Source: JAUIJL01 sp965366625
GTDB lineage: Bacteria; Acidobacteriota; Thermoanaerobaculia; Multivoradales; J023
DNA length: 64,000 bases
Direction: 5' to 3'
Assembly (NCBI GenBank): GCA_965366625.1
Contig: CBDUGP010000027.1
Span: 21,678-85,677, forward strand
The translations under genes and the position numbers were made by a program. Below the pieces are notes generated by a model that was not told the origin of the DNA, did not search any database, and saw only the letters and a program-made list of their open reading frames with translations. Shown here piece after piece: positions 1 to 8,500 of this stretch (the stretch's first letter is position 1; each line of letters begins with the position of its first letter).

Positions 1-1
1 T

Positions 2-2293
2 TTTGCGGGTTTGGAAGCAACGGCCGGGCGAACCCTCGGGTTGTATTTCGATCAGCTTCCGGTCAACGAATCAGCGATCCAGAGCGAGGGTTTGCTGGTC
101 CGCCAGGTGGTGGAGGGGGGACCGGCCGATCGAGCGGGCCTACGGCCGGGGGATCGGTTGGTGCGGATCGACGGACGTGAGATCACGTCCACCCGTGCCT
201 ACCAGGAGGCGGCAGAGGACTTCCGACGCAATCAGCCGATCGAGATCGAGTTGAGGCGCGAGGGTCGGGCGGTGCGAGTCGAAGGATCTCCTGGGGTTCC
301 GGTGCCGTGGAGGGATCACATCCTTTCCCTCTTTGTGGTCCTCACGTGTCTCACCCTCGGTCTTTTGGCCCTCTATCGGCGAGGCTCGGACCTCAGGGCG
401 CGGCTGGTCGCCGCTTTTTCGTTCCTGCTGGCGGTTGAGTTGGCGCTGCCGTCCGGTCTGCTGACCGACGCTCGTCTGCAGGTGCTCAGCCATTCCCTAT
501 TTCTGTTGGTCACCGGAATCCAAATGGCGGTGGAGCTGCATTTGGCGTCGATCGTGCCGACTCGCCCGGCTTGGCTCAAACGTCGGCCCTGGGTGGTGGT
601 TGGTTTCTACGCCGTTGGCTTGGGCTCGGGATTTATGGCTTGGCTGACCTATTTGGTGGAAAGCGGTGTGGAATCCCTCGGTTTCCTGGGACCGGCGATG
701 CCTTGGACCTACGCGCAGTTGGAGGTGTGGATCTTCGAGTTGCTGATGCCCATCTGGGCTTTGGCGGTTCCGGGGCTGTTGGCTGTTTCGGCCTTTCGCC
801 ACCGAGAGCACCGCGCCCAAGCCCAGGCCGGGTTGATTCTGCTCGGTGTGCTGCCGTGGACGATCTATGTGCTTTGGGGTAGCGGTGCCGGCTTGCTGGG
901 CGGTGAGCTGCCACTTTGGGTTGAGAGCCTCTTCCCGCTGATCGTTTTGGCTTTCCCGGTAGGAATTTTCGTCAGCATTTACCGCTACCACCTATTCGAT
1001 ATTGAATTGGTGGTTCGTCGGACCTTCCTTTACACCGCCTTGATATCGACTTTGATCTTGGCTTTCTACCTTGCTGCGGGCACTCTTGGCCTGCTGTTCT
1101 CGAAAGTTACGGGTAATGTGAGCTTGTCGATCTGGACCGTTTCCGGAGCCATGTTCCTGGTCGGTTTGACGTTCGCTTTTCTGCGCAAGGAGCTTCAGCG
1201 GGTTATCGATCGGTTCCTCTTTCCGGAGCATCAGGCGCTTCGTCGCCAGTTGGTGCATTTGGCCAGTGAGCTTCCCGCCCAAGGAAATGTGACGGCCATG
1301 GGACAGCATTTGGTGCAGCGGTTGGGGGATATCTTCGGTGTTCAGGCGGCCAGCCTGCTGCTTTCGGACGCCAAGAGCGGTCTCTTCTTTACCGTCGCTT
1401 CCAGCAACCGCGAGGCCCAGAGTGAAATATCCTCATTGTCGTTCCTGGTCAAACCCGACGATCCCGTGTTGCAGCGTTTGTCCGAGGCGGGGGAGCCCTT
1501 GCCGGCCGGCCGATTGCTGGACCGCAGCCCGGTGTTGGCGCAGAGATTGCGGGATCTCGAGGCGCAGCTATTGGTGCCCTTACTCAGTCACCAGCACATG
1601 GTGGGGGTTTTGGTGCTCGGTAGGCGACAGGGGCGAATGGGCTTCTCTCGCGAGCATCGGGATCTGTTGAGCTTGATCGGCCATCAAATCGCCACCGCCT
1701 TCGAGAACATTCGCCTCTTCGAGTCCGCGACCTTCGAGAGTCTGACCGGGCTGCGACGACGGGAGGCGATCGTGGATCTTCTGAAGACCGAAATTGATCG
1801 CGCCCGTCGATATGAGCGCCCTTTGGTGGTGGGCATGGCGGATCTCGATGCATTCAAGTCGGTCAATGATCGCTATGGTCATTTGGCGGGCGACGAGGTG
1901 CTCAAACGGGTTGCGGAAGTTTTGGCTTCAGGGTTGCGATCCACGGATGTGGTGGGGCGTTATGGCGGCGAAGAGTTTTTGTTGGTCTTGCCGGAAACCC
2001 GATTGGAAGGTGGGCTGGCGGTAGCGGATAAACTGAGGCAGCAGGTGGAGCGCCTCTATGTGCCGATGGACGACGGATCTCGGGTGGATCCTCGAATCTC
2101 CATCGGTTTGGCAGAACTCAAGGACCTTGAGCCCGGCTCGGAGGCTCTGGTTCAATTGATCGAAAACGCCGATCGCGCGCTTTATCGGGCGAAGAGTCTG
2201 GGGCGCAATAGGGTAGAGCCCTATACGCCGGATGAAGAAGACCCGGAGGCCGAAGAAGAGCCCTCTGGATCCCACGCCGGGCTCCGAGCCTAA
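2..2293 (+). CDS. PDZ-membrane-GAF-GGDEF diguanylate cyclase (5' partial)
   Basis: Predicted membrane-anchored diguanylate cyclase that makes cyclic di-GMP. The frame is open to the left edge of the window, so the N-terminus is probably cut; the first in-window start is a TTG at 11, and residue numbers count from it. A PDZ-like domain (about 10-85, with the typical GLRPGDRLVRIDG core) is followed by about eight hydrophobic helices (about 100-395), a GAF-like region (about 425-580) and a GGDEF domain. The active site is GGEEF at 652-656, and an RxxD product-inhibition site (RSTD) lies five residues before it, so the enzyme looks catalytically intact. A PDZ domain on a cyclase is uncommon and suggests a periplasmic or membrane peptide input, which is inference. 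The C-terminal tail is acidic and low in complexity. Confidence 0.88.
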   Translation, partial: FAGLEATAGRTLGLYFDQLPVNESAIQSEGLLVRQVVEGGPADRAGLRPGDRLVRIDGREITSTRAYQEAAEDFRRNQPIEIELRREGRAVRVEGSPGVPVPWRDHILSLFVVLTCLTLGLLALYRRGSDLRARLVAAFSFLLAVELALPSGLLTDARLQVLSHSLFLLVTGIQMAVELHLASIVPTRPAWLKRRPWVVVGFYAVGLGSGFMAWLTYLVESGVESLGFLGPAMPWTYAQLEVWIFELLMPIWALAVPGLLAVSAFRHREHRAQAQAGLILLGVLPWTIYVLWGSGAGLLGGELPLWVESLFPLIVLAFPVGIFVSIYRYHLFDIELVVRRTFLYTALISTLILAFYLAAGTLGLLFSKVTGNVSLSIWTVSGAMFLVGLTFAFLRKELQRVIDRFLFPEHQALRRQLVHLASELPAQGNVTAMGQHLVQRLGDIFGVQAASLLLSDAKSGLFFTVASSNREAQSEISSLSFLVKPDDPVLQRLSEAGEPLPAGRLLDRSPVLAQRLRDLEAQLLVPLLSHQHMVGVLVLGRRQGRMGFSREHRDLLSLIGHQIATAFENIRLFESATFESLTGLRRREAIVDLLKTEIDRARRYERPLVVGMADLDAFKSVNDRYGHLAGDEVLKRVAEVLASGLRSTDVVGRYGGEEFLLVLPETRLEGGLAVADKLRQQVERLYVPMDDGSRVDPRISIGLAELKDLEPGSEALVQLIENADRALYRAKSLGRNRVEPYTPDEEDPEAEEEPSGSHAGLRA

Positions 2294-2705
2294 CCCTGCC
2301 GGCACGATTCTCGCTACTCCGCCTATAGCAACGGGCGAGAACGGGTCCTCGCCGACGGACGAGCCAGTGCGCAAACCAGCGCAAAGCAAAGTTGAGCCGA
2401 CGAGGTGTTCGATTTCGGGATTTGACCGTCCCACGGTCGGACACTTGAGACCCAGCGGGTCTGAGAGCAAACCAGATTCACAAAAAAATTGGATCTAGGA
2501 CACTAAAAAATAGCGGTTTGAGTAACTCCGGCGGGCAGAAGTCGTATCACCCTCAACACGGTATCGAAGCTCGCTCGACCCAGGCTCAGATCATGGTAAG
2601 AAATGCATCGGTAAGTAAATACTGTAAGTCATACTACGGCAAGAATACGGCGTTTCGCCGACAAGCGGTTCGGTAACCCGAACGGCATACGCAGGAGGTA
2701 GGCCG
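2294..2705. other. 412-bp intergenic region
   Basis: No convincing gene. It holds two short hairpins without a T-tract (GGCGAG at 2334-2339 with CTCGCC at 2348-2353, and GACCGT/ACGGTC near 2427), so no clear terminator for the cyclase gene. The right end carries the strong ribosome-binding site GGAGG at 2693-2697 for the next gene. I see no good paired -35/-10. Confidence 0.5.
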
Positions 2706-3965
2706 ATGGCCATGGATGTCCCACGCCCCGATCGAAAAAAAGCCAAGCGCAAGCGCCAAATCATCATCGGCATCTTGGTGGCCGCGGCGTTCATCGCCAT
2801 CAGTTTCGGCATCAACAGCCTGGAGCCCGCGGCTCGGGAGGTGGATAGCTCGTCGGTGTGGGTGGATACGGTTCGGCGCGGCGAAATGCTGCGCTCGGTC
2901 CGCGGCGCCGGCACCTTGGTACCGGAGGAGATCCGTTGGATCGCCGCCGAAACCGAAGGTCGAGTTGAGCGCATCGTGGTCGACCCCGGTGCCGAGGTCC
3001 GAGCCGACACGGTGATTCTCGAGCTGTCGGACCCGGCGACCGAGCAGGCAGCGCAAGATGCGGAGCTGGCCTTGAAGGCGGCGATCGCACGCTATACGGA
3101 CCTCCGGGTCCGACTCGAGAGCCAAGTGCTGGATCAAGAGGCCAATCTCGCCAAGGTCAAGGCCGACTACCAAACCGCCGTCTTGCAGGCCGAGTCGAAA
3201 CAGGAACTCTTCAAACACCAGCTGATTCCCGAGATCGAACTCAAGAGTTCGAATCTAACCGCCGAGCAGCTCGAGGTCCGTTACGACATCGAGCAAAAGC
3301 GCATCAAGAAATTCGCCGACTCGATCGAGGCCCAGCTGGCGGTGGAGAATAATGCTTTGGAGCAAGCGCGGGCTTTGCAAAAACTGCGCAGCGACCGTTT
3401 GAACTCTTTGCAAGTGCTTGCCGGCATCGACGGGGTGTTGCAGCAGGTTCCGGTGGAAGAGGGTCAGCGGGTAACCCCCGGCACCAACCTCGCTCGGGTC
3501 GCCCGTCCGGACCGATTGAAGGCCGAGGTCCGAATCGCCGAGACCCAGGCCAAGGACGTGTTGTTCGGCCAAATCGCGGTGATCGATACCCGCAACGGCA
3601 AGGTGCAAGGTAAGGTTGTTCGTATCGACCCGGCGGTGCAACAAGGCACGGTGACCGTTGAGGTTCGGCTCGAAGGTGAGTTGCCCAAGGGAGCGCGTCC
3701 CGATCTCTCCATCGACGGCGAGATCGAGTTGGAGCGCTTGGTGGATGTGCTCTACATGGGCCGTCCAGTTTACGGTCAGGCCCACTCCACGGTCGGTTTG
3801 TTCAAGGTCAATGCCGACGGCGAGACCGCCGAGCTGACCCAGGTGCAAATCGGCCGTAGCTCGGTGAATTTCGTCGAGGTCGTGAGTGGGTTGAAAGAGG
3901 GAGATCGGGTGATTCTCACCGACTCCAGCCAATGGAACGACGCTACCCGAATTCGGCTCAAATAA
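2706..3965 (+). CDS. HlyD/MacA-type periplasmic adaptor protein
   Basis: Membrane-fusion (periplasmic adaptor) protein of an efflux system. A lysine/arginine-rich cytoplasmic tip (residues 1-16) precedes one transmembrane anchor (about 17-37). Then come a lipoyl-like half-motif (GRVERIVVDPGAEV, about 80-95), a long alpha-helical hairpin (about 110-225), the second lipoyl half and a beta-barrel region ending in a membrane-proximal domain. Length (419 aa) is normal for the family. The ATG at 2706 has GGAGG eight bases upstream. Two ABC ATPase genes follow, so the adaptor probably belongs to a MacAB-like ABC exporter rather than an RND pump. The permease is not in the neighbourhood. Confidence 0.85.
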   Translation: MAMDVPRPDRKKAKRKRQIIIGILVAAAFIAISFGINSLEPAAREVDSSSVWVDTVRRGEMLRSVRGAGTLVPEEIRWIAAETEGRVERIVVDPGAEVRADTVILELSDPATEQAAQDAELALKAAIARYTDLRVRLESQVLDQEANLAKVKADYQTAVLQAESKQELFKHQLIPEIELKSSNLTAEQLEVRYDIEQKRIKKFADSIEAQLAVENNALEQARALQKLRSDRLNSLQVLAGIDGVLQQVPVEEGQRVTPGTNLARVARPDRLKAEVRIAETQAKDVLFGQIAVIDTRNGKVQGKVVRIDPAVQQGTVTVEVRLEGELPKGARPDLSIDGEIELERLVDVLYMGRPVYGQAHSTVGLFKVNADGETAELTQVQIGRSSVNFVEVVSGLKEGDRVILTDSSQWNDATRIRLK

Positions 3966-4012
3966 GTCTGAAGAAGCCTCGAATAAGGATTGAATCCATA
4001 AGCTTGTAACCC

Positions 4013-4041
4013 TTGACCCTCGAGAACGTAATCCCTAAAGA
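4013..4041 (+). promoter_or_regulatory. Possible promoter upstream of the ATPase pair
   Basis: TTGACC (4013-4018), a 17-bp spacer and TAAAGA (4036-4041), within the 133-bp gap between the adaptor and the first ATPase. The -10 match is weak, so read-through from the adaptor gene is equally possible. Confidence 0.25.
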
Positions 4042-4098
4042 GAGCTATATTTTTAGGGGCGCCGGCCTCGAAACGAGTTAGGACTGAGGAGAGAGATC

Positions 4099-4791
4099 AT
4101 GAGCAAAGAACCCTTGATTCACCTTGAAGGTGTCAAGAAAGTTTTCTATACGGAAGATGTTGAAACCCACGCCCTTTCCGGCATCCACCTGGATATTCAT
4201 CCCGGAGAGTACGTGTCGATTTCCGGACCCTCTGGATGTGGCAAATCCACCTTGTTGTCGATTCTGGGCCTGCTCGACTCGCCGACTGAGGGGACTTACG
4301 TTCTGAACGATCAGAGTGTGGCCAATCTCAGCTTGTCGGAGCGAGCTCGAATTCGGAATCGCGAGGTCGGATTCATCTTCCAGGCCTTCAATTTGATCGG
4401 TGACCTGACGGTTTATGAAAACGTCGAATTGCCGTTGACCTACCGGGGCACTCCGTCTGCGGAGCGCAAGAAGAAGGTCCAAAATGCCCTCGAAAGAGTG
4501 GGCATGGCCCATCGCATGAAGCACTATCCGGCGCAGCTGTCCGGTGGTCAGCAACAGCGTGTTGCGGTTGCCCGGGCGGTGGTCGGAGATCCTTCCATCC
4601 TGCTCGCCGACGAGCCCACCGGTAATCTGGACTCGTCCAACGGTGAGGCCGTGATGGGTTTGATGAAGGAGCTGCACGAGGCTGGGGCCACCATTTGCAT
4701 GGTGACCCATGATCCCCGCTACGCCCGCCATGCTGAGCGTTCGATCCAGCTATTCGACGGTCGGGTGGTCGAAGAAAAAGACGCGGCCTGA
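4099..4791 (+). CDS. ABC transporter ATP-binding protein, LolD/MacB type
   Basis: Cytoplasmic ATPase of an ABC exporter of the LolD/MacB/FtsE class. All motifs are canonical: Walker A GPSGCGKST (about residue 41-49), Q-loop in FIFQAFNL, signature LSGGQQQRVAVARA, Walker B LLADEPTGNLDS and the H-loop histidine in MVTHD. The 230-aa length is usual. GGAGAG precedes the ATG at 4099. It sits between an adaptor gene and a second, divergent ATPase gene, 21 bp away. LolD-type ATPases normally work with a FtsX/MacB-fold permease, and none is found in this window. The substrate cannot be told from the sequence. Confidence 0.9.
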   Translation: MSKEPLIHLEGVKKVFYTEDVETHALSGIHLDIHPGEYVSISGPSGCGKSTLLSILGLLDSPTEGTYVLNDQSVANLSLSERARIRNREVGFIFQAFNLIGDLTVYENVELPLTYRGTPSAERKKKVQNALERVGMAHRMKHYPAQLSGGQQQRVAVARAVVGDPSILLADEPTGNLDSSNGEAVMGLMKELHEAGATICMVTHDPRYARHAERSIQLFDGRVVEEKDAA

Positions 4792-4812
4792 TCGGAGCTT
4801 CTTGGAGGGCCG

Positions 4813-5499
4813 ATGTCGACGATCATTCGCACCCGCAACCTGGACCGGTTTTACGAAACCGGTGCCGGTCGTTCTTATGTCCTGCGGCGCATCGATATCG
4901 ATGTTGAACAGGGGGATTTCGTAACCATCATGGGTCCCTCCGGTGCCGGCAAATCCACTTTGCTGCACATCCTGGGCATGTTGGACGGGGCTTGGCAGGG
5001 AGAATATTTCTTCGACGGCCATCCGGTCCACGAACTCAAGCAGAGAAAAAGGGCCGCGCTGCAAGCGGAAAACACCGGCTTCGTTTTTCAGAGCTATCAC
5101 CTGCTGGACGACCTCACGGTTTATGAGAACCTCGAGGTGCCTTTGACCTACCGCAAGATCAAGAGGGCGGAGCGCCAGAGCATGGTGGCCGACGTGTTGG
5201 ACCGGTTCCAGATGGTGGGCAAAAAAGATCTCTTTCCGAGTCAGCTATCCGGCGGCCAGCAGCAGCTGGTCGGGGTGGCGCGGGCGGTCATCATGGAGCC
5301 GAAGGTCATCTTTGCCGACGAGCCGACCGGCAACTTACATTCTGGCCAAGCCCAGGAAATCATGGAGCTTTTCAAAGAACTCAATGACCAAGGCACCACC
5401 ATTGTGCAGGTCACCCATTCGGAGAAAAACGCCGAATACGGGAATCGCATCATCCATTTGAAAGACGGTTGGGTCGATCGCGACGAAAAGGCTGCATGA
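4813..5499 (+). CDS. ABC transporter ATP-binding protein with altered D-loop
   Basis: Second LolD/MacB-class ATPase (228 aa), 21 bp after the first, ATG with GGAGGG upstream. Walker A is GPSGAGKST, the Walker B glutamate (FADEPTGNL) and the H-loop histidine (VTHSE) are present, but two positions conserved in its neighbour differ: the signature reads LSGGQQQL (Arg to Leu) and the D-loop reads TGNLHS (Asp to His). The pair could form a heterodimer with one weakened ATP site, as in several heterodimeric exporters; that is inference. Where a permease gene would be expected, a MITE-like repeat follows instead, so the system looks incomplete here. Confidence 0.85.
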   Translation: MSTIIRTRNLDRFYETGAGRSYVLRRIDIDVEQGDFVTIMGPSGAGKSTLLHILGMLDGAWQGEYFFDGHPVHELKQRKRAALQAENTGFVFQSYHLLDDLTVYENLEVPLTYRKIKRAERQSMVADVLDRFQMVGKKDLFPSQLSGGQQQLVGVARAVIMEPKVIFADEPTGNLHSGQAQEIMELFKELNDQGTTIVQVTHSEKNAEYGNRIIHLKDGWVDRDEKAA

Positions 5500-5514
5500 C
5501 GCTGGACAGGACCT

Positions 5515-5734
5515 AGTTAGGGCCTGTCCAGAAATGGATTCTCGGTGGGTCGGAGCGACGCCCTGCGCGTGTCGCTCCGAACTCGCGCCACCGCTGCGGT
5601 ACCGTCGCAAATTGCTGATGTGTAAGATCTTAAACCGATCTATATGTTGTGTCGCTCAGACACGCTCGCTGTCCGTGCTCGGCGCGCCGCGCCTTCTAGA
5701 TCCTCGAAAGGCCAAAACTGGACGGGCCCTAACT
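5515..5734. mobile_element. MITE-like element, copy 1
   Basis: Non-coding element of about 220 bp. Its ends are a near-perfect 17-bp inverted repeat: AGTTAGGGCCTGTCCAG (5515-5531) and the complement of CTGGACGGGCCCTAACT (5718-5734), 16 of 17 matching. TA dinucleotides flank the GGGCC cores. The interior resembles copies 2 and 3, for example the TCGCGCCACC...TGCTGATGTGTA stretch near 5590-5630. Just left of it, GGACAGG (5504-5510) pairs with CCTGTCC (5523-5529). No transposase is present. It lies between the second ATPase gene and a convergent gene. Confidence 0.75.
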
Positions 5735-5738
5735 ATCG

Positions 5739-6587
5739 TTAGAGGGTGGAAATCCTGGCTTCGTAAGCAGCCAATCGCGACTCGTCGGCGTTCATGCTGC
5801 GAAGCAGCTTCAAGGCCAGTTGAGCTTCGACCTTCTTGCCCGTGGCGATGAAGCTTTCGAGGCTGGCAAGCCCCTGGACGATCGATTGTTGGCGTCGATC
5901 CCCCGCCTCCATCTCCGTCACTCGATTGAACATGGCCGCCGACCGCGGGTCTCCCGGAAAGCGGTTGCCGAATCGTTGGGCTACCTCGCGAGCGTTCTGC
6001 CAGTCCCTCTGTTGTAAAAATCGCTCGAAACCGATGGTCATGGCATCCGCTTCGGCGGCGTCCCTAATGACGGTGCGAGCCTCTTCGATTCTCCTGGCAT
6101 AGGTTTGGATCGTAATCCGTGGCAGACCCATGCTCTGGAGTTCTTCTAGGGCTTGTTGGGCATCGTCCACTTTCTCGGACGCCAACCCTTCTTCGATCCG
6201 CTGTTTGAGTCGATCGATACCGGCACTGGTCTCACGGCCTTGGGCGGCCCGTTCGACCTCGGCAGCGAAGTCGTCGGTGGAGCTGGAGTAGGGGGCCAGC
6301 TTTTGCAAAGCCTCGACCTTACGCCTCGCTTCCACGAGGTTGCCCTCTCGAAGGGCGGTCCGGCCTTCGTTGAGCACGATGTCGATCCGACTTTGGAGCG
6401 CCATTTCTTCGCCCAGGTCGTCCACCCAAATCTTGTATTCGGCGAGCCTTGGATGCCGGGGCGCGATTTCCCTCAATGCCTCGAGGGTCATCCTGGCGAG
6501 CGATTGTTTTCTTTGCTGGATCGCTCGAATCAGCATCTCTTCTGCGGTATTAATCCGCTCTTGAAGGCGTTCGTCCTCCGCCGTCAC
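5739..6587 (-). CDS. Uncharacterised helical-repeat/coiled-coil protein
   Basis: Not recognised as a named family. The 282-aa product is almost entirely alpha-helical, with charged repeats of the TPR/coiled-coil kind (for example QQRDWQNAREVAQRFGNRFP and similar 34-residue-like units), and no signal peptide or membrane segment, so it is probably a cytoplasmic scaffold. The frame stays open to an ATG at 6815, but that stretch looks non-coding. I choose the GTG at 6587 because AAGGAG lies six bases upstream. A promoter-like pair is seen further upstream. It is divergent from the VanZ-like gene. Function unknown. Confidence 0.65.
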   Translation of the reverse strand: MTAEDERLQERINTAEEMLIRAIQQRKQSLARMTLEALREIAPRHPRLAEYKIWVDDLGEEMALQSRIDIVLNEGRTALREGNLVEARRKVEALQKLAPYSSSTDDFAAEVERAAQGRETSAGIDRLKQRIEEGLASEKVDDAQQALEELQSMGLPRITIQTYARRIEEARTVIRDAAEADAMTIGFERFLQQRDWQNAREVAQRFGNRFPGDPRSAAMFNRVTEMEAGDRRQQSIVQGLASLESFIATGKKVEAQLALKLLRSMNADESRLAAYEARISTL

Positions 6588-6676
6588 GGCTCGCTCCTTG
6601 GGGGGTTTGGGACAGTCTTCCTGGTCGAAATCATGCGGCTTAAAAGCCTGAGTCGGAAAAAGGTTGTGGGGTCGGT

Positions 6677-6705
6677 ATTTTATGAAGAAATGGTCCAGGT
6701 TCCAA
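6677..6705 (-). promoter_or_regulatory. Promoter candidate for the helical-repeat gene
   Basis: On the minus strand, TTGGAA (6705-6700), a 17-bp spacer and TAAAAT (6682-6677). Predicted start of transcription near 6670 leaves a leader of about 80 nt before the GTG at 6587. Supports the downstream start choice. Confidence 0.45.
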
Positions 6706-6813
6706 TAAGAGTTTCGTGGACCATTTGCACCGGGCCAGACTCTGCATCGGCATTGCGCCAAAATGACTCCCCGTCCGGCTGTTTCAGGTACCGGAAAAGT
6801 GTAGCCTTTGTTC

Positions 6814-8112
6814 ATGACGGAGAAAATCGATCAAAAAGCCTGGGCCGGCGATCCGCGCTGGGCCTGGGCCGGGTTCATGGTAGTGACGGTCGCCACCCTT
6901 GGGTGTGCACCGTTTATGGGTTTGTTGCGCGACGCCTTGCTCGAACGATTCCCCGAAACGGCCCTCAAGGGGTTGGCCGTGGGGTTGGCGGCCGTCGGTT
7001 TGATCGTCTTCATCGGCTCGATTCTCGGTGCAGCACGAAGATCCGATTCCTGGGATTGGAGACGCGGTTTATGGTTGGTCGCCGGGCTGGTGGCCCTGGC
7101 CGTTCAGATCTTCGGATTTCGCACCTCGAGCCTCCAGGTGGACATCGTCGAGAAGGTGCATATCGTGCAATACGGTTTGCTCGCATTTTTGGCGGCGGCG
7201 GCACTTGGAAACTTTACACAGAGCGAGCGCCGATTGGGATTCGAGCATGTGTGGATGCCGATTTGTCTGGGCACAATCGTCGGTGTGGCGGACGAGTCGA
7301 TCCAAGGTTTCTTCCAGCTGCGCACGGGAGATATCCGTGACGTGGGCTTGAATGCGTTGGCGGCGTTGACCGGGGCATGTTTTGCGGTGGCGGTGGGTCG
7401 ATGGCAGCGGCTGGACCTCCGCCCCCTTCCGTCATGGAGGCCAAAGCTGGCCTGGATGACGGCCTTGTGCATTTCGGCGGCGGCGGGTTTCTTTTACCAA
7501 GCTCACCTGGGTTATGTGATTCGAGATCCGGAACTCGGACGATTTCATTCCTGGTTCACCCCCGAGCAGCTCTCCCAATCAGCGCTCGACCGTCAAGCCA
7601 TTTGGGCAGAAAGTCCTCCCACCGGGCTCAAGGTTTGGGCTCGGCAGGATTACTATTTGACCGAAGCTGCCTGGCACGCAAATCACCGAAATGAACGATT
7701 GCTGGCCTTGGACTACGCCCAGGCTCAAGTGGCGAATCGGATTTTGGAGAAATACTACGATCCGTTTTTGGACGTGGAGTCCTTCCGCGGCACCGGCAAG
7801 CACAGGTGGGATCCCTCGCTGAAAGCGGACGTCGCGAGCAAGGCGGAGCCCATCGATCCAACACAGCACGTCAGCCCTGTATTACGGCATCGGATTTATC
7901 CCTGGCGAAAATCGCGCTTCGCGATGCTGTGGGTCGCGACGGTGGTGGTGATTCTCTGGCTCGGTCACCGCACAAATCGTGGGGGCGGGTCTTCCGGTGC
8001 TGGGCAGCCCAAGAGGTCGACAAAAAGAACGCGGCCACGGGGCCGCGATAAAGAGGAGGGAGAGAGTTTTCGAAGCCCGGTGGGCTTCAATCACGTCTTT
8101 GCGCGATATTAG
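6814..8112 (+). CDS. VanZ-like membrane protein with C-terminal extension
   Basis: Polytopic inner-membrane protein with a VanZ-like core (about residues 95-195: KVHIVQYGLLAFLAAAALGN, then VADESIQGFFQLRTGDIRDVG, both hallmark VanZ segments). Roughly eight hydrophobic helices are seen. A large soluble part (about 235-375) follows the core and a last helix near 385-402 precedes a basic, low-complexity tail. At 432 aa it is over twice the size of a minimal VanZ. VanZ confers low-level teicoplanin resistance in enterococci, but most homologues have unknown roles, so no resistance claim is made. The ATG at 6814 lacks a Shine-Dalgarno; TAGCCT lies six bases upstream, as in leaderless genes. Ends before a strong terminator at 8274. 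Confidence 0.75.
   Translation: MTEKIDQKAWAGDPRWAWAGFMVVTVATLGCAPFMGLLRDALLERFPETALKGLAVGLAAVGLIVFIGSILGAARRSDSWDWRRGLWLVAGLVALAVQIFGFRTSSLQVDIVEKVHIVQYGLLAFLAAAALGNFTQSERRLGFEHVWMPICLGTIVGVADESIQGFFQLRTGDIRDVGLNALAALTGACFAVAVGRWQRLDLRPLPSWRPKLAWMTALCISAAAGFFYQAHLGYVIRDPELGRFHSWFTPEQLSQSALDRQAIWAESPPTGLKVWARQDYYLTEAAWHANHRNERLLALDYAQAQVANRILEKYYDPFLDVESFRGTGKHRWDPSLKADVASKAEPIDPTQHVSPVLRHRIYPWRKSRFAMLWVATVVVILWLGHRTNRGGGSSGAGQPKRSTKRTRPRGRDKEEGESFRSPVGFNHVFARY
8021..8047 (-). terminator. Hairpin with T-rich tail on the minus strand
   Basis: CGCGGCC (8030-8036) pairs with GGCCGCG (8041-8047); read on the minus strand it is followed by TTCTTTTTG. It lies inside the tail of the VanZ-like gene and could end minus-strand transcripts running on from the PhaR-like gene. 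Its place inside a coding frame lowers confidence. Confidence 0.35.
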
Positions 8113-8273
8113 TGTGTGGCATAGACCTTTCGTTCAGGATTACGAACCAGCGGAATTAGCAAGACCAGTGCCTTGTCACAAAAAGAAAGATATGCGAATA
8201 TAACTATGGAAGAGGTCGTTGGGTGTCTAACCGGCACCGAACGCATCCGAACAACGAGGTCTTCCTCTCCCTC

Positions 8274-8307
8274 CCTCCGGTCATGGGCCGACCGGAGGTG
8301 TTTTTTT
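8274..8307 (+). terminator. Rho-independent terminator after the VanZ-like gene
   Basis: Perfect 9-bp stem CCTCCGGTC (8274-8282) / GACCGGAGG (8290-8298), 7-nt loop, then a T-tract at 8301-8307. It is the natural end of the VanZ-like transcript, about 160 bp after the stop codon. Confidence 0.8.
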
Positions 8308-8500
8308 ATGTGCTGATTTCGCGGATTCCGAGGGACTTAGGGGGCTATGCCCACAAACCTCCGGATGTAGGGGCGAGGCTTGTCCCCGCCCGGGCGAGGG
8401 GAAGCCGAGCCACTTCTCAAGGGAGAGCGGGAGGGGGTCAGCCCGTCCCTACTCCAAGCCTTTTATAATCAATGGCTTGCGGAAATTCCGAGAGATCTGG
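8308..8500. repeat. Intergenic region with an 86-bp imperfect inverted repeat
   Basis: From 8367 to 8452 the ends mirror each other imperfectly: GTAGGGGCGAGGCTTG on the left, and the complement of the right end reads GTAGGGACGGGCTGAC. Such G+C-rich GTAGGG palindromes look like small dispersed repeats. Nothing else is seen between the terminator and the stop codon of the PhaR-like gene at 8501. Confidence 0.5.

Noticed and set aside
6588..6815. N-terminal extension of the minus-strand helical-repeat protein to an ATG at 6815
   Set aside because: Translation looks non-coding, it would overlap the VanZ-like start, and GTG 6587 has a good Shine-Dalgarno and an upstream promoter.
6814..8112. Calling the VanZ-like gene a glycopeptide resistance gene
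   Set aside because: Only the membrane core is shared with VanZ; there are no other van genes and most VanZ homologues are not resistance genes.
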